Shown here: positions 33,961 through 46,700 of the stretch, piece by piece
Layout of the letters: every line of letters begins with the position of its first letter
Position numbering within the stretch: the first letter of the stretch is position 1
Source: Strongylocentrotus purpuratus
Lineage: Eukaryota; Echinodermata; Echinoidea; Camarodonta; Strongylocentrotidae
Assembly: GCF_000002235.5 (NCBI RefSeq)
Contig: NW_022145606.1
Coordinates: 21,044,539-21,108,538, forward strand
Reading direction: 5' to 3'
DNA: 64,000 nt
The notes under the pieces: model-generated
The model's input: the letters and a program-made list of their open reading frames with translations, nothing else
Database searches by the model: none
What the model was told of the DNA's origin: nothing
Program-made: the position numbers and the translations under genes

Positions 33961-34484
33961 CTTCAAACTGAATGACACCGATTTGTTCTAAAACTTATCA
34001 ATCGTTTCCGAATAGCCTTTTACCTAATACTTTCTCGATCTTATATATTAACAGACAGTGTTTCACATTTTTCGTTATGTTTTAAGTAAACCAATCTTCA
34101 CTCAATAAAAGGATAACGTAAGAAATGTTGGTAGATTTTTGTTTCAAGTCGGCATTTAAAAGACATATCGACTGCTTTGAGAGGCGGTCGATATTTCTAT
34201 GATATCGTCTTTTTAAAAATCGTTGTTTGTTCTAAGCTTTTCTTTAAAAAACATTTTTTGTCCTTATTTTTATATTTAAACAATTGCCTTTTTATCAGAC
34301 TAGTATTTTAATTGTCATGGTTTCATTGTAAGATTATGTAAATATGTTTAGTGAATGTATCTTTTCTATTTATATGTATCCTTGAAAATTGTGAACACAT
34401 ACATTTTAGCTTTTTAGGTGCATCATGTGCATCATTGTCTTCTATATTTTTCTGGAAACCAACCTTGAATTGAAATTGTAATCA

Positions 34485-34890
34485 AATTGTACAACTTACC
34501 CTAACCACCAGTTTCTTGCGACTTTAACCTTCGTAATGTGAAGTCAGAAAGAAAGCTGATCTCCTTGATGCTCCTTATATAATGTATAATGTTTGAAGAA
34601 GAAAAATAAGGTGCAAACCAAGATGGCATTTCCTTCTTTGCCATCACACGTCAAACTGATACTCACTTGGCACAAATTTGCACACAAGTTCATGGACGTT
34701 TTTCACTTATGCATGCAAACATTGCATGAATATGGCAAGTAGAGAAACAAAAGGAATCGTCCTTCAAACAAACAATGCAGAAGCGTTGACAAAAGATATG
34801 CTCCGTTGCTCGAAGAGAAAAGATTAATATGATTATGAGTCGTAGCTGTCTAAAATCAAACGAATATATTTATATTTATTAAGATGCCAA
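34485..34890 (-). repeat. spacer cassette R3 with TATA and splice donor
   Basis: On the minus strand: TATATAAGG (34573-34581), the GATCAGCTTTCTTTCTGACTT block, then donor AGG/GTAAGT (boundary 34499/34500), again 82 bp from the TATA site. Confidence 0.6.
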
Positions 34891-35605
34891 CAGAGTTGAC
34901 AAAAGATCTAACTCCGTTTTGTCGACGATCAACCATGCGTCAAGTCCATCGTCTTCCGTGTGCATGGCTGATCTTCAACAAAACGTAGTTAAGTCTTTTG
35001 TCAACTGTATTTGTTGCACAGGCAGGCAGCCAGTAACATCGAATTCATTTTTATCAAATTTTGGAAATGCAAGTATTACTTTAAACAAACAGAACTTTGT
35101 TATTTAGCTCATTTTTCCTGATTGAGGTATCGTAGGAAAGGGCAGAAAATGAATTTTCTAGAAATGTCATTTTCTCTTTTTAATTTAGATACTGATCTCC
35201 AAATTAGTTTTTGGTTCCCTCTCTTGTTTTTAATCAATCATGGGTGAAATATGTACATATGAGTTGCATCAATGAAAGTAGAGGATTTAAGCTTTACAAA
35301 TATGTGTCATTTATTAATTGCACTTGTAATTATTTATGATAAAGCATTGATCATTATCGGTTTCTTTTTTTTGGAACGCACTGTATAAATAATAACTAAA
35401 GATATGTGCACTGTTGCTGTAACGTGGGTCCAGCCAATGAGGGGGGGGGGGGGACATGCCATTCAGGAAAATGCCATACATGCAATTCTCAAGATTCGTT
35501 ATAGTATAAGAAGCTTTCTTTTTCTCCCTCTTCATATTCCCTCTCTCTCCCCCTCTCTCTGTCTCCCTTTTTATCTGCATATTCCTTACTCTCATTCTCT
35601 CTCTC

Positions 35606-35642
<37 letters not shown>

Positions 35643-35870
35643 TTCTCCTATACCCCCTCTCTAGCTAGATCTCCTGTTTGGCAATTATTTCCCGCTATCG
35701 CTCTCAATGCCCCGACCCCCTTTTACAATATTGTAAAAAAAAACATCACTTCAAACTTTAAAAAAAAAATTAATTTGCTATCCGATTGCCTGCTATTTAA
35801 AAATCTCTGATGAAACTCACAATTACAACTAATTAATTAAAAAGTGAAGACATGTTTTGTTAGCATAAAG
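34890..35870. other. spacer with inverted CCAAT/CT block
   Basis: 35405-35560 is the CCAAT-bearing block in inverted orientation (GGGTCCAGCCAATGAGGGG plus a G-run), followed by a CT tract at 35520-35660. GTTGACAAAAGA at about 34893 and TCTTTTGTCAAC at about 34995 form a short inverted repeat. No gene is recognised. Confidence 0.45.
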
Positions 35871-38180
35871 CCAACAAATCATTGGAGCAACGCGCTGGCG
35901 CAGGGATAATTTACCGGTTAGAAGTTGTGTGATCACCACGCTGTCGTTTAGCACAAAAGTGTTTGGAACCACCAACCTTGACAACTTATCCATTATGACG
36001 TCGTACTTTGGTACTCTATGCTATACAGCTATTTTCATTACTGTGTAGTATGAATGGTCTCCTGATAGATAACAAAGCTGTTTGACTTGTTTCATTGTAT
36101 AGAATTTTTATTTTTATTTATTTACCGCAGACCCGCAAAATAACAGATTAACATAATGACAAACAAGAGAGACACTCATGCAATGATACATATGATATTG
36201 TTCATAGAATAAAAAAAGAATACCCCTCACCGACTAAAACAAACAAAAAGAAACAAGAAAAGACAAACAACAATGAAATTTTAACTAGCAAATGAGAGTA
36301 GTGGGTGCGAATAGTGATATGTGGACTGGCATACCATATACAGTGATATTCGTATTGTGAGTGAGTGAGATGAAGGAAAAAAGATCAACATATCTAATAT
36401 AATAATGCACATGGTGAAATCTTCCACATGCAGTGAATTATGCTGTTAGGTACATTCCATGAGCATGCTTTTAATGTGAATATTTTTGTTTTATATAGTT
36501 GATAATGTACCCTTGCTGTACAATACATTGTAGTCCATCATCCTCACCATCGTCATCATCCTCGGGACCCTGCAGCATTGTTTTATTATGTGTGGAATAT
36601 TTGTTTGATAGCTACATGTTTGTACCAACATGCCTCAAAGCAAATAAAACAATCAACCGTTTAAATGTTACAAGTAATCAGTATAATCTGGATTGTGATG
36701 ATTGTGAGAGATGACAAACTATAAAGCTTACACATATTTTAATTATTGTATCTGTTCTATTAAACTACGTATCGAAGAATGATATTTCCCATAGCGAAAT
36801 TATAAAAACAACAATATAAAAATGTACATATACTTTATATTATGATGATGTGTACGTATTATGAGGGTTTTCATAATGTATATATTTTCTTGATATATTA
36901 TGGTACTTCGCTCTATTCCATTGTTTTATTATTAAAGCTAACATAATATATTATTCAATCTAACACATATTCTCCAATCTGGGATACATATATCAACATA
37001 TCTCGTAACAAAATCGAATGTTGCATAAAGTAAGTAATATGCAGCTATTTACATGCTGTAAGTGTGTTAGAAAAACAAATCTGTAAATGATTTCATTTTC
37101 AAAGCATCGCTATGATCAAACTACAAACACAAATTAAAATATTCCATAGCAAACTGATATAAACAACAAATTGAAATGCTATGTATTATGTTGAAATGTA
37201 CATGCTGTGAGCATACTTATAATGTGAACGATTTTGTAACAAATAACAAGACTTTGCAGCTCATGTGATTGTTATATTAATCATTCTATTGAAAATACTT
37301 GTTAGATACACATATCAACATATCTCATAGCAGAATAAAAACTAAAATCAAAAGTTACCCAGCAAAAGTACTATATGCAGCTATTTACATGTTATGAGTA
37401 TGTTAGATGACAAAAGTCTGCAACTTATTTAATAGTGTAGCTTATGCCTTTCAACAAAATACATATCAAGGTTAACATGTTCCATTGCAACTTTATGAAA
37501 TCGATAGTGTTGAATATTACACACATTTGTTTATATATCAATGTACTTATCATGAGCATACTCGTAATGTAAATATTTGTTGATATATAAGGATACTTTG
37601 TAACCTAATTGATTGTTAAATTATTCATACATTCTACCGAGTTTTTTGTTAGAAGTACATGTATCAGCATGCCTCAACGCAAATTTACAAATTCAACAAA
37701 ATTAATCATACATAAACATTCAGTCTAATCAAGCTGTTGACATGTTGCGAGTATTTTAAATGACTAAACTGTCAACTTAATCCATAATTTTAGCATCGCG
37801 TCTATAAATCTACACAAACATGTATGTTCAGAACATATCCAAAATGCATATTTGTGCATGATAGATCACAATGCCATGCAATCTAAAGCATGCTATCTTT
37901 AAGGGTTTGTTAAAGACATTACCAAGAAAAAAGGTATATTATTTATTTTGTGCTCAGTAGTAGGATTGGTAGATAGATTTCTTTTTCACTCATGACTATA
38001 AAACACAATTGGTTTGATTTATCTTGCTGAAAAAAAAAGATCAATAAATTCGACGGGTTCAATATACCTATACATGTTATACATGATATACATGTACAGA
38101 TATGTACAGCTATGTACATGAAGCTATATATAAGCGTGCAAAGTGTACATGTTGTGTTTTTGGAGCCATACTGGCAGTAA
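35870..38180. repeat. degenerate tandem-repeat spacer, family S, block 3
   Basis: Same leader (GTGTGATCACCACGCTGT, TTGGAACCACCAACCTTGAC) and the same diverged units as at 10.8-12.5 and 21.6-23.1 kb. It lies directly beyond the 3' side of the TRIM-like pseudogene. No coding sequence. Confidence 0.6.
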
Positions 38181-38214
38181 TTTATTACATATTCAGATTC
38201 GACTCCGTTCTGGC

Positions 38215-39242
38215 TATAAACGAATGATGTACCGACACTTTTATCATCTTTAAGTACTGTGTCAAGTTTTGTGTTATATTCTTTATGGTTGCTGTGTCAT
38301 CACTATGAATATGACTGACAAAGAAAGCGGACAAAATATACAGTTCCTCAGGTAAACAAAGGAACATCCCTTCACTGCTATTATGTAAAAATGTGTAGAA
38401 CAGGTTGTCACATGCATATTCACCTTTTTACATAATAGCAGTGAAGGGATGTTCCTTTGTCTACCTGAGGAACTGTATATTTTGTCCGCTTTCTTTGTTC
38501 GTCATATTTAAAGTGCATCTTGCCAAGATTTCTCCAACTGCCCCATCTTTCTTTCTTCTCTTCAGCGATGCTCTTAATGTTTGTTTGAAAACCATGTTGT
38601 TTATTGTCGATGGGTTTTCGCCTTGTTGTCTAAATTTGCCAAGTGAAGTTCATGTCGCATCTCTCTCTCCTCCTCATTCCTTTGAATCTTGTCATTCATC
38701 TTTTGAATCTCTTCTTGAAGTTTCTGATTCTTTTCATCAATTTCCTGGTTGATTTTCGCGGCATCTTCCTTCTCTCTTTCTTTGTCTGCTTGAATCGCCT
38801 CACTGAATACCAAATCAATTTCATCTTTCAAAGCTTGTAGATGGGTGTCGGTGTCAATTCTACACTGACGAATCTGATCTCCATAAACTCGACAAAGCTT
38901 TAACTTTTCATTCGCTTTTTCCTTTAGAGTGATTAGACTCGCTTTACATTCCACGATGGCGCCCTCTATATCCTGTTGAACGCAAGGCTGCTGATGATCT
39001 TTCATTGCGCATGAATAACACAGTGGTACATCATGTGTTTTACAATATAGTTTGATTTCTTCATCATGCTTCTCACAATAAAGATTGGACCCACCCTTTC
39101 TTGCTTTTCGGATGCATCCCTCTTTGGAGGCGCAGTCCTCGCAGAGCTTCTTCTTTTCCTTAATGTAGTACGTCACATCTGTGATGGATCCACAGTTCTC
39201 TCCTTCACAAATGTCTTCTGCAGAGCTGAAGTTCGCCGCCAT
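38215..39242 (-). pseudogene. TRIM-like copy 2, truncated and interrupted
   Basis: Starts like the intact genes (MAANFSSAEDICEGENC), with both zinc-finger segments (C-x4-C..C-x2-C and a B-box2 CEKH..CKTH..CYSC..DHQQPC) and the coiled coil, open for about 210 codons. It then loses frame, is interrupted by a 215-bp MITE at 38301-38515, and ends at about 38215 in sequence matching the late coiled coil of copies 1 and 3. The whole propeller is gone. The splice acceptor upstream (TATACAG/GTCAATACTC, boundary 39260/39261) is intact, so a short B-box/coiled-coil product is conceivable, but a relic is more likely. Confidence 0.8.
38301..38515. mobile_element. CACTA-like MITE inside TRIM-like copy 2
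   Basis: A 215-bp foldback whose ends are CACTATGAATATGAC and the complement of CACTTTAAATATGAC, with arms of about 80-90 bp (core GACAAAGAAAGCGGACAAAA). It is flanked by the 3-bp direct repeat CAT (38298-38300 and 38516-38518). The intact paralogues at about 25370 and 51830 show the uninterrupted site with a single CAT. A CACTA terminus with a 3-bp duplication fits the CACTA/EnSpm superfamily; no transposase is present. Confidence 0.8.
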
Positions 39243-39280
39243 CCTGATCAGAGTATTGACCTGTATACACAAATAGAGAG

Positions 39281-39328
<48 letters not shown>

Positions 39329-39500
39329 TAGAGAAATATAGACAGAGATAGGGAGAAAGAGGCATTGTGAGATAGAGACGGGGACAGAGGGTGGAGGAGG
39401 AAATGGAGAGAGAGAAAAAAAAAGTGGGGAGAATAAGGGGTAGGACGGATGGATGAAGGGAGAGAGAAGGAGGGGAGAAGGGAGGGATCGAACGGGAAGA
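39243..39500 (-). promoter_or_regulatory. splice acceptor and CT tract of TRIM-like copy 2
   Basis: Minus strand: intron end TGTGTATACAG, exon start GTCAATACTCTGATCAGG then ATG. A long GA tract on the plus strand (39275-39500) is the pyrimidine tract of the transcript. Confidence 0.6.
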
Positions 39501-40850
39501 AGAGAATTGACTTGATTTATTACAATGAACTCCATTAGTAAAATGTCAGTATAAATATTTAAAATCAAAAGAATACCAGTGGACGTATTCCATGCGATGT
39601 ATTTGCTTTTGAGTTGCTATAAAAGGTCACGCACTGTTCTTCTCATTTATGTATTCAAACAGTTGTATGGTCTTTAAATAAAATTTACACTTAATACCAA
39701 AAATGCACTGAGAGCATATCATATAGATTTAGGTAAAATTAATAGTTTCTTTCATTCTTAGTGTCCATAATGAAACTCTATCTCATATGCTTTGCAAAAG
39801 AAATAATACTTTCTACAGCATTATCATGACTAGAATTGAATCTCTTTTTACATGAATCATTACAATTAACAATTAATAATAGATAAAGCAAATTGCAATG
39901 TTTATCTTGTTGTTATAAAAATAGGTATAGGATTGTATATAATAGAGCGTTCTCTTTTTAAAAGGTAATATTACCAAGTAGCCGAGCAATATATGCAACG
40001 CTGTATGACTGCATGGAAAATGTGATCGAATATAAAGTGCATACACCCAGTAGCATATTGTGGACTCAATTATTGAGGGGAGGAGGGGTGCACCAGTTTT
40101 TTGTATACGAGGATAAGCATTTGCTAGCTTTTTTTAACTTGCGGCACCCCTTTAAGATTTTCACGTCACCCTATTTAAACAAATCATGAGAGGAACTGTT
40201 TTTTATTCCTCGTGCACATAGGTGTACGGGCACATTTGAGTGTGAGGGCCGTGCGCGAGCTTCTCGTCTGAAAAAGATACTATCCATATAATATAGTCAG
40301 TCATCTTTTTGCCATTTCGATATAGAAATGAAATCAATAATGTTACATATGGGAACCAAGCTGCCCGAATCATGACGAAATTCGGGCAGTGAGAAATAGA
40401 GAAAGGACGAAATAGATAGAGACATATAGAAGAAGATATCGCTCATATTTCTATTCATGTTGTAGGCTCTAATCTATCTGAAAATTTTCTTATAAGTGGA
40501 TTTTTCTTGTGTATTCTCATATTTCTTTTTCCAGATAAAAAACATACCCAATCCAGATGCATAAACCCTTTTTTCCTGTTATTGCCTAAGTACCCTTTCT
40601 CATTCACTTCCTTATATGGCCCTAACCTTGTTCACAGCAAAAAAAACATACACCATCATCATCATTATCAACTTCAGGTGGCGCTGTAAAGCGCTGCTGT
40701 GGTCTTCACGAGATCACGCCATGCAAGTCATTCACCTGCCATTTGTGTTGCACCTTTAATTTCTTGTACAGACAATTTCTTGATAACCTACATACAATTA
40801 TAATAATAATCTTTTAAAATCCACTCCAAATTTTATTAAAGCCTCAGTCA
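39500..40850. other. gene-free stretch (inferred intron of TRIM-like copy 2)
   Basis: No gene is supported. From about 40300 it carries the cassette block GGGCAGTGAGAAATAGAGAAAGG and the TATTCTCATATTTCTT block shared with 31.5, 43.3, 46.9 and 54.5 kb. Confidence 0.5.
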
Positions 40851-40851
40851 C

Positions 40852-40980
40852 AAATGCCATTACGAACTGCTACGAACGCCGTACAAACGATTTTCAGACA
40901 ATGGAAATTCGGGAAGACAATGGAAAAACAGGAGATTCGTACGAAATTATCGTTCGTACGAACTTTTGTGACCGTAGCAT
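40852..40980. mobile_element. short MITE-like inverted repeat
   Basis: Left GCCTCAGTCACAAATG and right, complemented, GCTACGGTCACAAAAG, with inner GTTCGTACGAAC-type palindromes. It is absent from the equivalent place of the other spacer cassettes. Confidence 0.45.
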
Positions 40981-40989
40981 AGGTTAAAC

Positions 40990-41460
40990 CGATAATGTAC
41001 AGCTTACCTTAATTACCAGTTTTTTGCGAAATTCACCCTCGTAATGTCAAGTCAGAAAGAAAGTTGATCTTTTAGATGTTCCTTTTATAATTGAAACTGT
41101 TTGAAGAAGAAAAGAAAATCACCTCTTGTAATATGTGTATTAGGTACAAATCAAGATGGCGTCTAACCGTATGCCAGCCTACGTGAAACTGATGATCACT
41201 TTACACTGACTCGATTTGCTCACAAATGTATGGGCATTCTTCGCACACGGCTTGCATGCATACAGTGCATTAATTTTGCAATACAAGCAGAAAAATCAAG
41301 AAATTGTCCCCCAAACACACAATGTATGAGCGTCGACAAAAGATGTGCTCTGTTGCTCTTTGTGAATAGACCATTATGAATATGAATCATAGCCGTCTAG
41401 CGTAGGATGAAGGCATTTATATTCATCGTGATGTTAAAAAAAAACGTTACATGGGAATTT
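40990..41460 (-). repeat. spacer cassette R4 with TATA and splice donor
   Basis: On the minus strand: TATAAAAGG (41081-41089), CAACTTTCTTTCTGACTT block, donor AATTAAG/GTAAGC (boundary 41007/41008), 82 bp apart. It is the nearest cassette upstream of TRIM-like copy 2 (1.75 kb). Confidence 0.6.
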
Positions 41461-42555
41461 CTGTAGTCAAGGTAGTCAAGTCAGGTATGTGCAAAAATGA
41501 AACTATTGACAAGTTCGGGAGGGGATATACCCATTGCCCCTTTATAAAGGACAAATTGTGCATTTTAAAGCGAAGCTGTATGCTACATGAAGGACACAAA
41601 TAATTGTTTGATACTCATTTAATGAACCTCCTGCTGATTCACTTAATAGTTTACTTTGTTGAGAGTATTTTCAAGTATTAAATCTTTCGCCCTGTATGAT
41701 CTCCTGAATCCCCCCCCCCCCCCCTCTTTCCGTCATCTCTTATTCAAGTGCCGTCCTTCCCAGTCCTTAGCTACGCCAATGGTTAAATCAATATTATGAT
41801 GCAGTTTACAACGTAGTGTTACATTAAAACATAGTGAAACCATTCTGTCAATATAATATACTCATACAGTATATGGTCAATATAATACTCACAGTATTGT
41901 AGAGAAGTATTCTGTTGTTTAAGGTTGAGGAAAACTATGATAAGATAAATATCAAAGGAAAAGGTACACTGCGTTGTAGGCGAGGAGACATTTAAACCTT
42001 TTTGTGATGTAAAATGATAATTGTATTTATGAAATCAACCGAGTATCACCTAGTCTTATCTCATGAGGTTATTTTTCAACTTGAAAGTAAATACTGTTTT
42101 CCCTCATGTGATATGATAGCTGATAAGGTATATGTATTTTGATATATTGGCCGTTGTAAATATAGCGATGAATAAATATGCTTATCATTTTGGAGTTCAA
42201 AGAACGAAATCGATATCTCAGATAGATGTATATATTTGTTTTGATAAAGTGTTATTGACTGTGTTATCTTTGGCCCAAACGTGGCACCTGTCCGTGACAG
42301 TAGTACCTTTTTTGAAAGGGATGGAGGGCGAGGGGTGATGTTTATTCATACCTGTCATGTGTTATTGACTTTGGAGTTTACTATAATCCTATTTTGTAAA
42401 CCTAGTATCTGTTTGATTCGGCTCAAATCAATCGTTCTCTTCATTTCATTACATGTGTGTGTAGTGTTTGTATGTTATTTCATATCTTTGCACTATAAAT
42501 GGTGTTCCTTGAGTATTCGCTGTTCAACTCATTTCAAGATTCTTACTGCAATCAT
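41460..42555. other. gene-free stretch
   Basis: C-run at about 41708-41724. No gene or clear element. From about 42290 there are fragments also seen near 44160 and 45960 (AGTATCTGTTTGATTCGGCT). Confidence 0.5.
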
Positions 42556-43270
42556 ATTTGAGAATTACATGCATGGGCATTTAACTTTAAATGGCATGTA
42601 TAAGTGCGTGTTGCGCATCCTCACCTTTCTTTTTCACCTCCTATTTCACCGAAGCCCCCTCATTGGCTGGACCAATGCTATACAAGTGCAAACATTTAAA
42701 TCATTATAATTATATGTTATTTGTTGTCTCTTCCTGCTCTCTCTCTCTCTCTCTCTCCTTCTCTCTCTTTTCCTATCGAGTCCTTTCTTCCCAACTTTCT
42801 CTCTCCCTCTCTCCCCTTCTCTCTCTTTATTTTTCTCTATCAATTCCTTTCTTCCCCAATTTCTTTCTCCCTCTCTGTCTTCCTCTCTATCTCCCACTCC
42901 CTTGTTGTCACTTCCTTTCACACTATCCCTGTCAATATCCCTACCCCATCTTAACATATTTTGACGAACCCGCAACTTGAAACTTCTTTTCCATCTTTAT
43001 TTTCCCTCCGAGTGTCTTCGTTTCTTTATTTCACGTCACCATTATCCAAAATGCATCATATTATTTGTTTTCCAATTCTTGTACAAATAGACATTTGTTG
43101 GTGGTGAAAGCCTCACACCAACAAACACCAACAAATGTATCGTCTATATTCTTAAAATATTGTGAAAAAGTGAGAAAAACATTTGAATCAGTCATTTAGT
43201 TGCCAGGAATTATCCTGATTTATCAGTTTTGTGAGAAGTAAAGCAAGTAAACAAAAAAGACAGGTTGCTA
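42555..43270. repeat. CCAAT-bearing spacer block with CT tract
   Basis: Same series as 33000-33550 (TTGCGCATCCTCACC, CATTGGCTGGACC, CT tract 42730-42910). Near 43100 there is a local palindrome built on ACATTTGTTGGTGGTG. Confidence 0.6.
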
Positions 43271-43960
43271 TCCTACAAATTTAACTATGTATTCTCATAT
43301 TTCTTCCTCCAGATAAGATAAACATACCGCATCCCGCATAAATACCCCTGTTTCATCAACTTCCTTGTATGAAACCGAAATTTTCACAGCAAAATGACCT
43401 ATATTACAAGCAGCGTAAAGCTCACCTTAATACCGGTATGTTGCAATTAAAATCTTCGTAATGTGAAGTCAGAAAGAAAGCTGATCATCTAGACGCTCTT
43501 TTTATGATTGAAACTGTTTGAAGAAGCACAATTCATCCAACCTCGTGTAACATGTGTATCAGGTGCCAATCAAAATTGCGTCTATTTGTATACCATTCCA
43601 CGTCAAACTGATGCTCACTTGGCAACAATTTGCAAACAAATTCCTCCCCCAAACACATAATGTAGGAGCTTTGACAAAGGATGTGGTCCGTTGGTCTTTG
43701 TGAACAGATTAATATGAATATGAATCATATCAGTCTAGCATGGGATGAATGCATTCACGTTCCTTGTTATGGCTATAGAAGCGTTACAGGGGTTTGTGGA
43801 CGTGGAGTTGGGGGGGGGGGGGAGAAGTATGATTATGCCGACCCCCTTGAAACAAATCGTTTTTTTTATTTCGCTAGGGAGAATTATATACAATGCAGAT
43901 AACCAACCGTAGTTAGACAAAGTTCTTCAGGGATGTATTTCCGTCCCAAGACTTTGTATT
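43270..43960 (-). repeat. spacer cassette R5 with degenerate TATA and splice donor
   Basis: On the minus strand: CATAAAAAGAG at the TATA position (43497-43507), GATCAGCTTTCTTTCTGACTT split as GATCAGCTTTC and TTTCTGACTT, donor TTAAG/GTGAGC (boundary 43435/43436). G-run at about 43808-43821. Confidence 0.55.
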
Positions 43961-44588
43961 ACCATTCTATCCTCTGTAGAAGGATAAAGTGATTAGATAA
44001 ATATGTTCATGAGGGCAAGAAAGATCATGAAACTCTATCATTTCTAGATTACGTGTTCATCCATGTTAAAGTCAACGTGAGAAGAGAGAACTTTTGCTAA
44101 TGCAAGGCCTTCACTGTGGAACAAAAGTAGCAGATCAGTTAAAGTATACAAAATAATTTTAAGTACAGTATCTGTTTGATTTGGCTTAAAATTAATACTT
44201 CTCTTTCTTTCGCTACAGTTGTGAACAGTTCTTTTATTGTATTTTATCTCTTGCTCAAGTGTTCCTAGAGTATTTGATTTTCAAGTCATGTCAATATATG
44301 AATACCAATGTTTACATTCTGCAATTGAAAGTGTCTTTACATAATCATATTTTTGCGAACTCTCTATGAATGTCTATGGTTCTCAATAGTCCTGAGCATA
44401 AAGTACCGAAGTGCTTATGTCATATTTGCTCGTAATCCAGGGTACTAGTTCCACTGAGTTTTACTGTGAAATCATTCAAGCAACGCACCGGAGCAGGGCA
44501 GTGCTTGACGCCGGTGTGATCATCACATGGTGACACCATTGTTAAACGCAACATCGATTGAAACCCGCTTCCCCACGTATTGTTATTT
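43960..44588. other. gene-free spacer with family-S leader fragment
   Basis: 44380-44580 matches the family-S leader (GGAGCAGGGCAGTG, GTGTGATCATCACATGG). No gene. Confidence 0.5.
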
Positions 44589-44748
44589 AGGGTACGCACA
44601 TGCATGTTCCCTCCTTTTGAAAACACCCCCCCCCCCCTTAAGTCCGGTGTTTAAGGTACGGGCCGGATTTTTGTGTACTACGAGCCAGACTTTGGTGCGT
44701 GAAAAGTACCCCTTTACCTGACATTTTGGGAACATGCATCGTATCCCT
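44589..44748. mobile_element. 160-bp MITE, copy 1 of a pair
   Basis: The ends are AGGGTACGCACATGCATG..TTCCC and the complement of AGGGATACGATGCATG..TTCCC. A second diverged copy lies at 55215-55346. It contains AAGTCCGGTGT and a C-run. Confidence 0.6.
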
Positions 44749-44889
44749 CCGTTCACGTTTACATGATTCTCCTGACTAGAAATAATAATATATATGTTGA
44801 TATGTTTTCCATATGCATTACAATAAACAATTAATAATACTTCGAGCGAAATTGACATGTTGATCTTGTTGTTTACATAGTTATAGGAT

Positions 44890-45340
44890 TGTCAGCGCGA
44901 TCATAGAACTGATTCTCACTTGGCACACACTCGCCCACAAATCTATCAACATTTTCCACTCATGGCTACATACGGTGAATGCATATGGCAAGTAGAGAAA
45001 AAAAAAATCCACAACAAACAATGTTTGAGCGTTGACAAAAGATTTGGTCTATTGCTCTTTGTAAATTTCCTCGTCCACCTAATCCAATATTTATCAACGG
45101 ATTTGTTTTTTCAGCCTTCTTGCAGGAATGTGTACGCGAACATTTGTGCACGGGCGTATTTGTGAACAGAATATAAATCAAAGCAGTCTTACATCATATG
45201 AAAGCATTCGTATTCCTCCTGAATGTAATAGAAGTGGTACTGGAGAATGCTTGTCCACCCCGACCCCCCCCCCCCCCCGCCCTCAAAATAAAAGTTTGCT
45301 AGGACGAACTATTACATGTTACTAACCAGCTATATTAAAG
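44890..45340 (-). repeat. truncated spacer cassette R6
   Basis: Keeps GATTCTCACTTGGCACAC and AGCGTTGACAAAAGAT but lacks the TATA/donor part. C-run at about 45266-45279. Confidence 0.5.
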
Positions 45341-46105
45341 AGAAGGTTGAGTTCTGGGAAGAGGTGACAAATAATTTGTGAGCTTTATCATTATTTTTAT
45401 GCAAGTGTGGAAGAACATCAGATGAGATATGTTCCCTGAAAAGCATGGCTCTTCAAATGCCTTCATATTCTAAATATGTCATGTAACATCGTAAAACTCG
45501 GGGGTAGTTTTTTACGCCACGTGTTCTTGTAGTCACACATACATTTTTTGTGTACAGTGTTTGTAACTTTACCTAGACTTGGCCAAATTTCTTATAATTT
45601 TGATGATTCCAGAACCTCGCAATACACACAAATTATTATATGTTAGATGATCAACCTTTTCTGTTTGATTCCACACCGTTTCTTTCACAATGCAATCGCA
45701 TGACCAGAACTCAGCTTCATCTTTAAGACAAGTTCTTTAGAGTAATATCTCAGTAACATGACTTTGTATCCTAGGTAAAAGGAATATATTCATTAGATCA
45801 ATGTGTTCATAAGGGCTAGAAAGATCATAAAACTCTATTCAAAATTTCGATTAGGTGTTCTTTCATGCTGATTACAAAATGAGTTGAGAGAATCTTGGCT
45901 CATGCAAGGCCTTCGCTGTGGAACAGAAGTTGCAGATCAGTTGAATATGAATAATAATTTAAAGTACAGTATCTGTTTGATTCGGCTTAAAATCAATATT
46001 TCTCTTTCTTTCACTAAAGTCGTGTGTAGTGCTTGTTTGTGATTTTATCTCTTGCACTAGTGTTCCTTGAGTATTCGATTTTCAACTCATTTCAGGATTG
46101 TCATT
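45340..46105. other. gene-free stretch
   Basis: No gene or element is recognised. 45890-46000 repeats a block of 44100-44200 (CATGCAAGGCCTTCRCTGTG). Confidence 0.45.
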
Positions 46106-46700
46106 AAATATTTGAGAATTACATGCATGGACGTTTAGCTTAATGACATGTACCCTAAGTGCATTTTGCGCCCCTCCCTCTCTCCTTTTTATCCCATATT
46201 TCCAAGATGCCCCCTCATTGGCTGGACCCATATGCTGCAACGGTGTAATTGTCTTAACCCGTTACAATTCATGTTATACGTTGTCTCTGCCTCCTCTTTC
46301 TCTCTCTCTCTCTCTTTCATTCCATATCCACTTTCTGTATGCCCCTCTCTTATTCTCTCCCTGTCCCCCTTCTCTCTTTTCTCTATTAATTCCTTTCTCC
46401 CCCACCCTCTCTCTCTCTCCCTTCTTTATCTCTTCCCCTCTATGTCCTACTCCCCTGTTATCGCTTTATTTCACACTATACCAGTCCTGTCAATACCCTT
46501 TCCCCTCTAAAAATATTATAACAAACCCACAACTTTCCATCTAAAGTTCCTTCTAAGAGTCTTTGTTTCTTCGTTTTACTTCACCATATTACAACATTAT
46601 TCAAAGTATTAGTTATTCATCCTGCGTACACATAGACGTATAGGCATATTTTCGAGTCAAAGCCTCTTGCCCGAAAATATACTTTGGATTTTATATATTG
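46105..46700. repeat. CCAAT-bearing spacer block with CT tract
   Basis: Same series as 33000 and 42560: GTACCCTAAGTGCATTTTGC, CATTGGCTGGACCC, CT tract 46290-46440. Confidence 0.6.
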
